Positions 1 through 9,717 of a DNA stretch of 64,000 nt are shown here, piece by piece (position 1 is the first letter of the stretch; each line of letters opens with the position of its first letter). The notes below the pieces were generated by a model that had not been told where the DNA came from, ran no database searches, and saw only the letters and a list, made by a program, of their open reading frames with translations. The stretch comes from Kalmusia sp. IMI 367209 (Eukaryota > Ascomycota > Dothideomycetes > Pleosporales > Didymosphaeriaceae), in the NCBI GenBank assembly GCA_027946365.1, contig JAPEUQ010000020.1, forward strand, positions 310,001 to 374,000, written 5' to 3'. Position numbers and translations under genes: made by a program.

Positions 1-831
1 ACTGCATCTCTGAATTTCTCGAATTCCTGATCTGAAAAACGACTTGAGGAAAGAGATGGTCGACGTTGTGTCAATATGTGGTGGAGATCCTCCCAATTGT
101 TTGGCTTAGCAGGCCTGCTACCATCGAGATGTCGATTGCCATTGGGGTAGATGTGATGATCAAGAAGGTGCTGTTCAAAGCGCCGTTCATAAGTTCCAAC
201 GGTTTTTGTCTTCGTTGTAATTGTAGTGGGTCTAGTGCTTGCGGAAGCAGGATCTCGTTGTTGGCTGAGAGTGCTCGAACGGCCCGCAGTTATGGTGCGC
301 TTCGTGATGTTGGTAGGCTCAGGGAACTAAAGCGAACTGTTAGTATCGCAAGAAGATAGTATAGCATTGTCATCTTACGCTTCTCAGGTCGGACATATCT
401 AGACCGCCGTGCCTGGATATTTTCTTACAAGCCTCCAGGGTCTTTGGGTCGGGGCTGCGGAGATAGTTGGCTCTCTCTTGTTCACTTGTCCCGCTGGACT
501 GCTTTTGCGTCGTACGATATGCGCTCTGAACAGCTTGGGTATTCCTTTTGTTAAGTTCTCTCAAGGCTCCCTTGGTGAGATGTTTCTGGGATAAGTTGTC
601 ATAGGAGTTCGCTGGAAGTTCGCTGGAATGGTGGTCCTTTCTTCTCTTGGTCGGGGGTAATGCTACACTCTGCTGGCCTGGATGCTGCTCCGAACAAGCA
701 CGCTTGCGTTGGCTCAAGAGACTTGGTTTGAGTACACAGTTGTCTTCGAAAGCCGAATCGTTAATCTGTCGAACGTACGAAATGGCCTCACCGGGTGGAA
801 AGCGGCGCGCTTTTGTCGTAATCGGCTCCAT
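1..831 (-). CDS. DUF7924-like fungal protein, 3' end outside window
   Basis: Minus-strand gene with exon 1 at 831-379, a 52-bp intron at 378-327 (GTAAGA donor, ATACTAACAG branch, TTTAG acceptor) and exon 2 from 326 running off the left edge. Without the intron the frame stops at 370; with it the frame stays open to base 1. Exon 1 carries the sequence YDNLSQKHLTKGALRELNKR and then ISRHGGLDMSDLR. Exon 2 begins FPEPTN and contains YERRFEQHLLDHHIYPNG and PSLSSSRFSDQEFEKF. This is the layout I know from the large Pezizomycotina family with a C-terminal DUF7924 domain, here not reached. The gene at 55655-57031 has the same N-terminal blocks and an intron at the same place, so the two are paralogues. 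The function of the family is not known to me. Confidence 0.72.
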
Positions 832-1591
832 GACACCTTCCTGGTAGCTTATCTATATTCGCTCTGCCGTAGCGGTAAGTGAGTCTCAGCTGGTGTTGAG
901 GTGCAGAGGGCGACGGAGAGACAAAGAGACGAGAAGGCGAGCATTCAGATCTCTTCTTTCCAATCAGACGCAGCCCATATGAGCGCCAAGCCCATCAGAA
1001 ATGGGTCCGCGGCAAAGCGCGCTTCAGGATTGCGCCACGCAAGCTCGCGCTGCGAGGAACCAGGCCCACATCTGAAGCTGCGTTGCAGCCCATGTGATGG
1101 TAAACGTTGAAGAAGAAAGTCCTAATGCAGCCCGCACTTGGCCCCTTGCGGCATCTAAACTCGCAGTAGTCGCAAGAAACATGGCTGGTTTTGGAAGCCG
1201 TGATCAGTGCCTCTCTGTTTGTCACGAGAGAAACATGGCTGAAGCTTGATGTGAATCTCAAAGAAGTTGAATCGTGCTAGCATGAGCTAATTTGGTCCGT
1301 GCACGAGCCGAGCCGAGCCCCGTGCCTTTGTCGCAATCACAGAGAACATCCCCACCACATCAACACCCACCAACCGTCAAACCCTACGCACCTTTCGCGT
1401 GGCTCCGCACACGAGTCACATATATCGCACTCCGCCAGTATAAATAGTGTTGGAGAATATCTATGGTTCCGGCAATGACTGAGAGCGCCAGCATTCAGTC
1501 CCGGTTGAGAGCGAAAGGACTACGGGTTCTCATCTTGACGGTCACCCATCTAGCAGTCCAGAGATATATCAGCTAGCTCTTTACCCACTCT
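832..1591. other. Intergenic, no gene recognised
   Basis: Upstream region of the left-hand gene. Several short open frames lie here on both strands, none with recognisable protein sequence. A TATAAATA-like stretch lies near 1440. Confidence 0.5.
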
Positions 1592-1726
1592 AGCGGCGCC
1601 ATACTCTTCCTCAACTTCTGCATCAAATTTGGAGACTCTGTCACCCTCTCGGAAGCAAACGCACTTCGATTCATTGCGAGGCATACATCTGTTCCTGTGC
1701 CAAAAGTTCACTATGCATTCACACGC
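1592..1726 (+). pseudogene. Fragment of a phosphotransferase (APH/kinase-like) gene
   Basis: One frame gives about 45 codons that resemble the N-terminal part of fungal phosphotransferase-family (APH, PF01636-type) proteins. The central motif reads IKFGDSVTLSEANALRFIAR, followed by HTSVPVPKVHYAFTR; an EA-x-ALRF..HTS-P-PKV block is the usual form in this family. No start codon, catalytic HGD loop or C-terminal half is present, and an in-frame TAG lies at about 1580-1582. The similarity stops at 1726, just before a telomere-like GGGTTAGGGTTAAG at 1733-1746. Most likely a gene fragment left by rearrangement. It could also be one exon of a gene I cannot assemble. Confidence 0.5.
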
Positions 1727-1732
1727 TTTTCC

Positions 1733-1746
1733 GGGTTAGGGTTAAG
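1733..1746 (+). repeat. Telomere-like TTAGGG dimer
   Basis: GGGTTAGGGTTAAG, two adjacent telomere-type units, lie exactly where similarity of the phosphotransferase fragment ends. So short a match can occur by chance. Confidence 0.35.
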
Positions 1747-2039
1747 ATGGCAAAATGCTTTTACAATTTCAGTGGAACGATACTTTCCTTTTTGCTTTTA
1801 TGATTATTGTTTGCTTGGTTGGGAACATTACTTGGCGGCTTGGGACTCCAGTTTTTCTGTTTGAGTTGCTCTTGAGAATCGTCACATGGCTCGGTACGTT
1901 GCGGCAACCGGGGCCTGAGTACTCGCGCAGATGTTTGAAGAGCCACAATGATGAGGTATGCAAGCTTGATAAATCCGAAGTTGGGTTTTGTTGTGACGAA
2001 GTTCATGAAGCCAGTGTGCTAGGTCAGGTGATGTCACTA

Positions 2040-2049
2040 ATCACGTGAT
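2040..2049. promoter_or_regulatory. Palindromic CACGTG E-box upstream of the Asp-tRNA synthetase gene
   Basis: ATCACGTGAT is a perfect 10-bp palindrome 110 bp before the start codon at 2159. CACGTG is the core bound by fungal bHLH factors such as Cbf1-type proteins. Regulation by such a factor is inference only. Confidence 0.45.
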
Positions 2050-2158
2050 TGCCCCGCACCAAATTTCTTCGCATCGTCGACTCACATTCAACACTTGCCC
2101 CTCAACACCCCACCTCCAAATTCCATCCCCAACACTTTGTTAGAGACGCAACTACAAC

Positions 2159-3959
2159 ATGGCAGAATCAGAATCTTCGTCACAACCAAGCAAAAACGCG
2201 CTCAAGAAAGCCGCAAAGGAAGCCGAAAAAGCTAAGAAGAAAGCTGAGAGAAGTGCCCTTCTAGAGCAGCAAAATCTTGAGCTCCGACAGAAAGAAGTAG
2301 CGGATGATTCTGCTGCTGACAAATACGGTGAAGACGGCAATTTTCATCCTCAAGATGCTATCGACAAATGGATCCCGCTTCGCAATATCCAAGAGCACGA
2401 AGACCGAGAGTGTGTCTTCCGAGTTGCTGTGGCCAACACCCGCTCACAGTCCGCAAAGCTTGCATTTCTTACACTGAGTCAAGGCCTGGAATCCATTCAG
2501 ATGGTTGTTGCTGAGACCCCCGGATACGTTTCTAGGCCAATGATCAAATTCGCCGTCAACATTCCCCCCGAGTCAATTTGTACCGTTTCCGGCGTCGTTA
2601 AGAGAACGAGCGAAAAGATTCAGAGCACAACGATTCAAGATTTCGAGCTTCACGCGAGGAGAATTTACATCGTTTCTAAAGCACAGTTGCCGCTACCATT
2701 ACAGCCCGCGGACTCAGAAGGCCCGCTGCCTTCAGAAGACAAGGACGCTACTGCCGAAGTCAGCCAAGCCCAACCTCTGGTGTCACTGAATACGAGACTA
2801 AATAATCGTGTACTCGACTTGCGAGCCAAACTCAACCACTGTATCTTCCTCATTAAAGATGGCGTTGATTGCCTATTTCAAGAATACCTCCGCTCTCATG
2901 GCTTTATCCGGATCCATACCCCCAAGATAATGGGCGCGCCGACCGAAGGTGAGCTTTCAGCAGCTTGTAAACCAGACACGACTAACTTAGTTAGGGGGAA
3001 GCAGCGTGTTTCGTCTCGACTATTTCCAAAGAAATGCTTATCTCGCTCAGAGTCCGCAACTGGCCAAACAGATGGCTATCCAGGGTCGGTTCCCGAAGGT
3101 GATGGAGATAGGTCCGGTCTTTCGTGCGGAGAAATCCAACACAGTTAGACATTTGACTGGTAAGTATTACGCGGTGATGCTCAGAAACAGTTTTGATGAC
3201 ACGTGGACGAGGCTGCGAGGATCCAAACTGACTAGGTAACAGAGTTTACTGGCCTCGACATGGAAATGGAAATCCTAGAGGATTATCATGAAGTAGTTGA
3301 CCTACTCGAGAAGCTTATGCTTTTCATATTCAACGGCTTGAACGAGAGGTACGGCAAGGAAACTGAGCTTATACGGAAGGTCTACGCCGTAGAACCATTC
3401 AAGCTTCCAGAAATTTCGAATATCCCCCGAATCGAGTTTTCTGAGGGTGTTAAGATGCTGCGGGAGGCTGGTGAAACTTTGGGTGATTACGACGACCTCA
3501 CGACTCCTCAGGAGAAGAAATTGGGTCAACTTGTTCTTGAGAAGGTAAACTCTATACAGATACAACTTCTAGACTGTCCAGCTAACAAGCTACTAGTATA
3601 ATTCCGACTTCTATACTCTCGACCAGTTTCCCATTGCTGTGCGTCCGTTCTATACTATGCCTTCCAAGAAGAACAAGAACTACTCAAACTCTTATGATAT
3701 GTTTATGCGTGGACAAGAGATTCTCTCTGGCGCGCAACGTATTCATATCCACGACCTTCTCGTCGAGAGGATCCGAGAACACGAGGTGAATCCAGACTCG
3801 GATGGTCTGCGCGATTACGTCGAAGGCTTCAAGTATGGATGTCCTCCCCATGGTGGAGGCGGAATTGGTTTGGAGCGGATTGTGCAATTCTATCTCGGTC
3901 TCCCTAACATCCGGCTGGCTTCCTTGTTCCCACGCGATCCGAGTAGGGTACTGCCTTGA
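2159..3959 (+). CDS. DPS1: Aspartyl-tRNA synthetase, cytosolic
   Basis: Charges tRNA-Asp with aspartate in the cytosol. Four exons: 2159-2948, 2995-3159, 3243-3544 and 3597-3959, joined by introns of 46, 83 and 52 bp with GT..AG ends and CTAAC/CTGAC-like branches. All phases fit, giving 539 residues, close to the yeast enzyme (about 557). The N-terminal 40 residues are a lysine/alanine-rich charged extension, as in eukaryotic enzymes. An OB-fold anticodon-binding region follows. Class II catalytic motifs are visible: [20 protein letters not shown] (motif 2) and [20 protein letters not shown] (motif 3), then the usual C-terminal end [11 protein letters not shown]. No lesion is seen. The start is the first ATG with the charged extension in frame. 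Confidence 0.96.
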
Positions 3960-5829
3960 ACAGTGGACAATCGATACACTGTCGCATCACAGCATGGGAT
4001 GGTCGCTGCGTAGTTGGGACTCTGGCTGTACATAGTAGAGGGGGTCACGGGCGCGAGACAAGCCCCTGCCATTTGCGCTACCTCGGCAGCTGCTAGGGCA
4101 CACGAATGGCTTGAAACTGGGACACAAGTTAGGGTTGCACCGCCACAAGCCCAGGTTGCTCAGTCACTGCTCAGATTTTAACCCTTGTTTGCTAAGTTGC
4201 AAAAGCGAAAATAGACTTTAGCGGGGTCCGTCTTTCCCATAGAGAACGTAGGCTTCAATGAAATTATAGGAACCTTAAGGGTCCCCGGAAACATGCTCCT
4301 AGGCACGTGAGCGTCCTAGGATTTTAGTCGTAAGAAAATTCCGCCTCCTGGGAAAATTGTCCTAGGAGATGTATGTACTCGGCGCAAAGGAGCAAAGGAG
4401 AAAAAAAACCCATCCTAGACGCCGCCGTATGGTTCTATACCAGAATCCATGCCCAGAGAGTCTGGGCACAGACGCAGCTGCGCGTTCGCATTCAGCAGCA
4501 CCCACAGCGCCAAGAACATACCTGGATATGCTTCCTTCTGCTTGCCATGGCTTCGAAGGGCTATTCCTAGCCTGAGGTTAGTTAGCCCGTCACGCTTCAC
4601 AAAGCCCACAAAGCCGAGCTGTCACGGTCGGCTTTCCTCCTTTCCCACGCTACCCCCGCTATCGAAAATTGGCCCCATCCAGACCCGTTTCTAGCACTAG
4701 GCGGTCCGTTTTGCGCTTTGCGCGCGCTGCTAAGGCCTATTGCGATTGTGTCTCGTAGTTCGGTTGTGCGGACGGTGCGTGCAAAGTGTGCGTCTCTCTG
4801 AAGATGGCACATCACTACTTCAGAGGAAAGACGGCGGACCGCTGGGCGCGCGCGTGCGAGTCGGGCGATGCGAGGGGACCTTGAGCGCGCGAGGGGAGAT
4901 GGGTCGGTCGCTGCGCGCGTCTGCTTGATCGAAGGACTTGTCCTCAAACTGCGAGACAGACATTTGCAATTTTTGTATGACATCGAGGTGCGAGCAGGGC
5001 GCTCGGAATGCTTGCAAGTGACCAAGATTGTCAGCTCTCCCGTTTCTACATGTGGTTCATTCGGATTTTTCAGAAAAATCGAAACTTCCTCGATCTTATG
5101 CTTGCTGCTCGCCTGGTGAAGTTGTGCCAACCTAGGCAACCTGGATACACGCAATATTCGCTGGGCTGTCGAGATAAGATGGGAACAGCGTGCGCTACGT
5201 GTCGACACCATTCAGATGGTGGTAGCAATGTATCAGGCGGTTGTAGCAGCTCTCAGGCCGCCGCTATGCCCCCCTTCGAAATATACCCATTGCCCAGTTG
5301 CACTATTTCGCTGAGCGCCGGGATCAACCTGCGTGTGCATTGCGCGGTGGCGAGAGCTGTTGCGACATTCAAAAATGCTTTACCGGTGCTTTGATGAGGT
5401 AAGTTAGCATCGGGAGGACGATGGCGCGCCAGGTACGCATGGGTGGGTGGAGGGGCAATGTGCGCCAGCTTGGACCATGCCAGCTAGGCGGCGCGGCGCG
5501 GCCCACACCGACACCACGCTTTGCACGCTCGGAAATTTGGGAATGCGAAAGGCCTGCTGCATGCGCTTCCCTTCTCTGCGCTGTGAAGACCAAATCTTCA
5601 GATTTTTTGGTCATGCCCTCTCCTTGCAAGTCTTGCATCGTTCAACAAAAAACGGTAAACTGGAAGAGCGCGCACCTCCCAAGCGATGTGGAGCGAGCTG
5701 CGCGTATCTGCCGCTCGTGCCCTATGGCGTGCTTGGTCTGTCGGTGACCCGTGCCTTTGGATGGCATGCTGCAACGCCCCCCTGGCTTGCCCGCCAATTA
5801 GCCGCGTGGCTCGCACATGGGGGCCCTGC
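3960..5829. other. Intergenic, no gene recognised
   Basis: Almost 1.9 kb without recognisable coding sequence. The longest open frame (204 codons on the minus strand, 5211-4597) is rich in Arg and Ser, lies in GC-rich DNA and contains no known motif, so I do not call it. Confidence 0.5.
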
Positions 5830-6046
5830 CATGCCATTCCGTAGAATCGCATGACCCTGTCATGTCATTCCGCAGAATCGCACATCTCTGTCATGTCACA
5901 CCGTAGAATCGCATCTCTCTGACATGCTATTCTGTAGAATCGCATATCTCTGTTATGCCATTCCGCAGAATAGCATGTCCTTATCATGTCATTCCGCAGA
6001 GTCGCATGTCTCTATCATGTCATTCCGCAGAATCGCATGTCTCTCT
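5830..6046 (+). repeat. 31-bp minisatellite, seven copies
   Basis: Seven head-to-tail copies of a 31-bp unit with the core TCATTCCGCAGAATCGCATG; 7 x 31 = 217 bp, matching the span exactly. Copies differ by a few substitutions without length change. One strand reads in several open frames, which is a by-product of the repeat. Confidence 0.9.
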
Positions 6047-6950
6047 TCGTGCTCCCAGCCATATCCTCGCGCCTACCGTCGTACAACAGACACTCAACGC
6101 GACAAAACGTTCCCCAGGCAGTCCGTTTCTACCGTCACATTCTTAGGCGGCGGCAACGCCCACTACTAAGGCTCTAGTAGGATAGAAGACGCTTCTTTCC
6201 ATGTCCTTCAGCGCAGTAAGAAACGCAGCCGGTCGAGAACGCCGTTCGACTCGCTTGGCCGCTTGTGCTATTCTTGGGCTCGCTTACTCAACCCCACAAG
6301 GCACACAGCCCTTGCTTACTCACCCCTCCCACGGCGCACACAGCCCTTGCGCATCCCAGCATGCTGACCAGCTGCGGGCCATCATCCTGGCTCTCGAACA
6401 GGTGGGGAAGGACGGGCGCTAATCAAACCGGGCGCAAGTGCTCACGTCAACACGCACGAACGAACCAGCCTATAACGAGGGCCGGAGGAACGATCTGACC
6501 AGTCACGAAGGCCGGAACGAATGTCTCAGTTGTGCCGCAACAATCGATGGTTTTTGCAAAATTTCCTAACCTGGGCATGCGCCATCTTTCAGCCTCCTCG
6601 CTGCGAACAGCTTGATCTGCATCAGCGCGGCACAAAAGCAAGGCTGACTTTCGCCCCATGGCGCTTGTGGCTTCCTGCCTGGAGAACAGCGTGGGGGCGT
6701 TGCGGGGTAGGGCGTAGGGAAGCTTCTTCGCGGTAACAAGGTACTTCCTCCTTCCGCTCAAGTTACTTGGAAGACGTACAGCGGTAGCATCAGCATGAAG
6801 GATAAACAAAGCTCAGAAGTGATTTTTTCTTCGATTTCACAATTTACAGACAATAGTGGAACACAGAACAGGCTAACTCTGAGCATATTGTTCGTCATAC
6901 AGCATATCCTCCAGTCCCATTGGGGGTTGGCCTCCTTTCAGTTACGATGT
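6047..6950. other. Intergenic, no gene recognised
   Basis: Nothing recognisable between the 31-bp minisatellite and the dispersed repeat copy that begins at 6951. Confidence 0.45.
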
Positions 6951-7413
6951 AGCAGCGAGCAATCTCCTGGTGGTGATGAGATCGAACAGTGCCCTGGCGG
7001 TGATAAGATCGAACAGTGCCCTGGTGGTGATAAGATCGAACAGTGCCCTGGTGGTGATAAGATCGAACAGTGCTCTGGTGGTGATAAGATCGAACAGTGC
7101 TCTGGTGGTGATGAGATCGAACAATCCCCTGGTAGATGAGATCGAAATCTATCTTCTATCCCGGTGTCTTCCCCTACGTTTTTTAGCGCGCCCCTAGCGC
7201 CTCGCGTGCGCAGCTATTTTTGGCAGGTGACTATTACGTGATTACGTCATCTCCGGATTCGCGCACTTCAATCCTTACACCTCCACGATCCCCACCCCTT
7301 ACACCTCCGCGATCCCCACTCATTACGCCTCTACAATCCTCACTCCTTACACCTTAAGGATCCTCACTCCTTACACCTCGATGGTCCCCACTCCTTACAC
7401 CTCGACGGTCCCC
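6951..7413 (+). repeat. Dispersed repeat family 1, copy A (internally expanded)
   Basis: Begins AGCAGCGAGCAATC and ends in the tail ATTACGTGATTACG ... CGCACTTCAATCCTTACAC, as in the other copies at 21528, 24881, 30247, 40514, 46227 and 53151. Two segments have expanded: a 27-bp unit (core GATCGAACAGTGCCCTGGTG) about six times at 6953-7142, and the terminal CTCCTTACACCTC segment as a unit of about 24 bp at 7271-7413. No coding capacity. Confidence 0.85.
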
Positions 7414-7435
7414 ACTGGCTTCCTACAGCCCATGA

Positions 7436-9310
7436 ACAGCTGGCCTTCAGCACATGGACCCGGACAACAACAGTTTCAGCCAAATCACAGAAACACTACT
7501 GCGATGGCGGATCGTCCGCAGCAGAAACGGTATACACGCGACCTACAACGGCGGATCGTCCGCAACAGAAACAGCGCACGCGCGATCTACGAGACCGCAT
7601 GACCGGTGGACATGATGGTCGTAGTGGACAGGGCTGGCCTCCTTTCCCCATCAGCTACTAACCTCCTATAGGCCGCCAACCATCGCCTCCTCCAGCCCAT
7701 AGAGGGTCGGCCACCTCCACCTCCTCCGCCTCCTCCGCCTCCTCCTTCTCCTTGACTTCCTCCTTGACCTCCTCCTTGACCTCCTCCTCCTCCTCCCCTC
7801 CTTATCCTCCTCCGCTTCCTCCTTCTCCTTGACTTCCTCCTTGACCTCCTCCTCGTCCTCCCCCTCCTTATCCTCCTCCGCCTCCTCCTTCTCCTTGACT
7901 TCCTCCTTGACCTCCTCCTCATTGGCCTCCTCCAGCCCATGGACCCCACAACAATACTTCCAGCCAAATCACAAAAGCATCACTGCGATGGCGGATCGTC
8001 CGCAGCAGAAACAGCGCACGCGCGATCTGTGAGATCGCATGACCGGTGGACATAATGGTCGTAGTGGTCAGGGCTAGCCTCTATTGGTGGAAAGAGCTCC
8101 CACGCACCTACTAGAAGGAACTATCCCACTGTTTATCATTACGTCATTAGCTTGATAGTTATAGGGCAGCTTTCTCCGGAAGCCTCAACAATCAACTTGT
8201 TACCACTTTTCCCCTCCAGTTACAGGTTTCCCCAACGGGGGTTTCACATCCTCCAGCACATGGAGGATTAGCCTCCTTTCCCCATCAGGGCCGCCGACCA
8301 TCGCCTCCTCCAGCCCATGGAGGATTGACCTCCTTTCCCCATCAGGGCCGCGCGATCATTGCCTCCTCCAGCCCATGGAGGGCTAGTCTCCTTCAACCCA
8401 TCAGATACTAGCCTCCGGTACGGCCCTAGTACAACATTAACTTTCGAGTCGAAAACGCTCTCCCGGTCGAAATTCACTTAGTCAACAAATGCTTCTACGC
8501 TGAAGTCTACCATGGAACATCAGCAACAACATCCCAGGCTGCTATACGCAATGATACTGAAAGACTATGTCGATCCCGATGACTTCGAGGGTGAGCGGAT
8601 TCTCTGCGACAAATCTTCTTCAAAATGTCTTCAAAAATGAGCCTACTCTCGGCAACAATATTCTTCGAGAGTGAGCGGACTCTCTACGACAAACTTCAGA
8701 ATGTCTCCAAAAATGAGCATACTCTCAGCAACAATATTCTTCGAGAGCGAGAAAACAAGCAACATCACCGATCCACATCTGGTCTTCGGACACAGTGCCG
8801 TTTTCATGCCTCATGCAATGTCAATTCCTAACCCAACAGTTGAAGCTAAAGACTTTATCTTGCGCGTTTACCCTCGCCTGACACGGCTTGATTGTTCGCC
8901 TCTTCCTGCGCTGCTTCTTCCTACGCCGCTTCTTCCTCCGACTCATTGGCCTCCTCCAGCCCACGGAGGGTTGGCCTCCTCCAGCCTATGGGAGGATGGC
9001 TTCCTCCAGCCCATGAACGGCTGGCCTCCCTTCCCCATCAGCTGCTAGCCTCCTGTAGTCCCCGTCGGGTTTCAGCATCCTCCAGCACATGGACCCCACA
9101 ACAATATCCAAATCACAGAATCACCACTGCGATGGCGGATCGTCCGCAGCAGAAATGGCGCACACACACGCGATCTGCGAGATCGCATGACCAGTAGACA
9201 TAGTGGTCGTAGTGGTCAGGACTAGCCTCCTCTAGCCCATGAACGGCTAGCCTCCTTTCCCCATCAGCTACTAGCCTCCTGTAGGCTGTCGACTCATCAC
9301 CTCCTCCAGC
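7436..9310. repeat. Repeat field: CCTCCAGCCCATGGAGG-type units and three 150-bp modules
   Basis: Composite low-complexity field. A module of about 150 bp containing GATGGCGGATCGTCCGCAGC, then GCACGCGCGATCTGYGAGATCGC and CATGACCGGTGGACAT, occurs near 7443-7650, 7937-8085 and 9085-9240. Between the modules, units built on the near-palindrome CCTCCAGCCCATGGAGG alternate with CCTTTCCCCATCAGC. A polypyrimidine block (CTCCTC/CTTGACTTC units) occupies about 7718-7935. The same unit types recur in inverse orientation at 28200-28980. Open frames here are Pro/Ser/Arg-rich repeat translations and are not called. Confidence 0.8.
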
Positions 9311-9313
9311 CCA

Positions 9314-9717
9314 TGAGGAGAAGGAGGGGAGGAGGGGAGAGGGGAGGACGAGAAAGAGGGGGAGGGCGAGAAAGAGCGGGAGGGCGAGAAAGAAGGGGAG
9401 GGAAGGACGAGGGGAGGACGAGAAAGAGAGGGAGGGTGAGGAGGAGGAGGAGGAGGAGGAGGAGGAGGAGGAGGGGAGGGCGAGAAAGAGGGGGAGGGCG
9501 AGAAAGAGGGGAGGGTGAGGAGGAGGAGGAGGAGGAGGAGGAGGAGGAGGAGGGGAGGGCGAGAAAGAGGGGGAGGGCGAGAAAGAGGGGAGGGCGAGGA
9601 GGAGGGAGGAGGAGGAGGAGGAGGAGGAGGAGGAGGAGGGGAGGGCGAGAAAGAGGGGAGGGCGAGAAAGAGGGGAGGACGAGAAAGAGGGGAGGGCGAG
9701 GATGAGGGTATGGGTGT
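9314..9717 (+). repeat. Polypurine (GA-rich) tract of 400 bp
   Basis: Almost uninterrupted purine strand made of GAGGAGGAGG runs and GGGGAGGGCGAGAAAGAG units. Long mirror-like polypurine/polypyrimidine DNA can form triplex (H-DNA). Open frames through it read as Arg/Gly/Glu or Pro/Ser/Leu homopolymers and are not genes. Confidence 0.9.

Noticed and set aside
4597..5211. 204-codon open frame on the minus strand
   Set aside because: Arg/Ser-rich translation in GC-rich DNA, no motif, no intron signals, no homologue I recognise.
6795..7139. Frame with a nine-residue repeat (EQCPGGDKI)
   Set aside because: The repeat is the 27-bp expansion inside repeat copy A, and no other copy has coding sequence.
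7587..7967. Arg/Gly-rich frame of 126 codons
   Set aside because: Translation of the CTCCTC/CTTGACTTC repeat block on the opposite strand.
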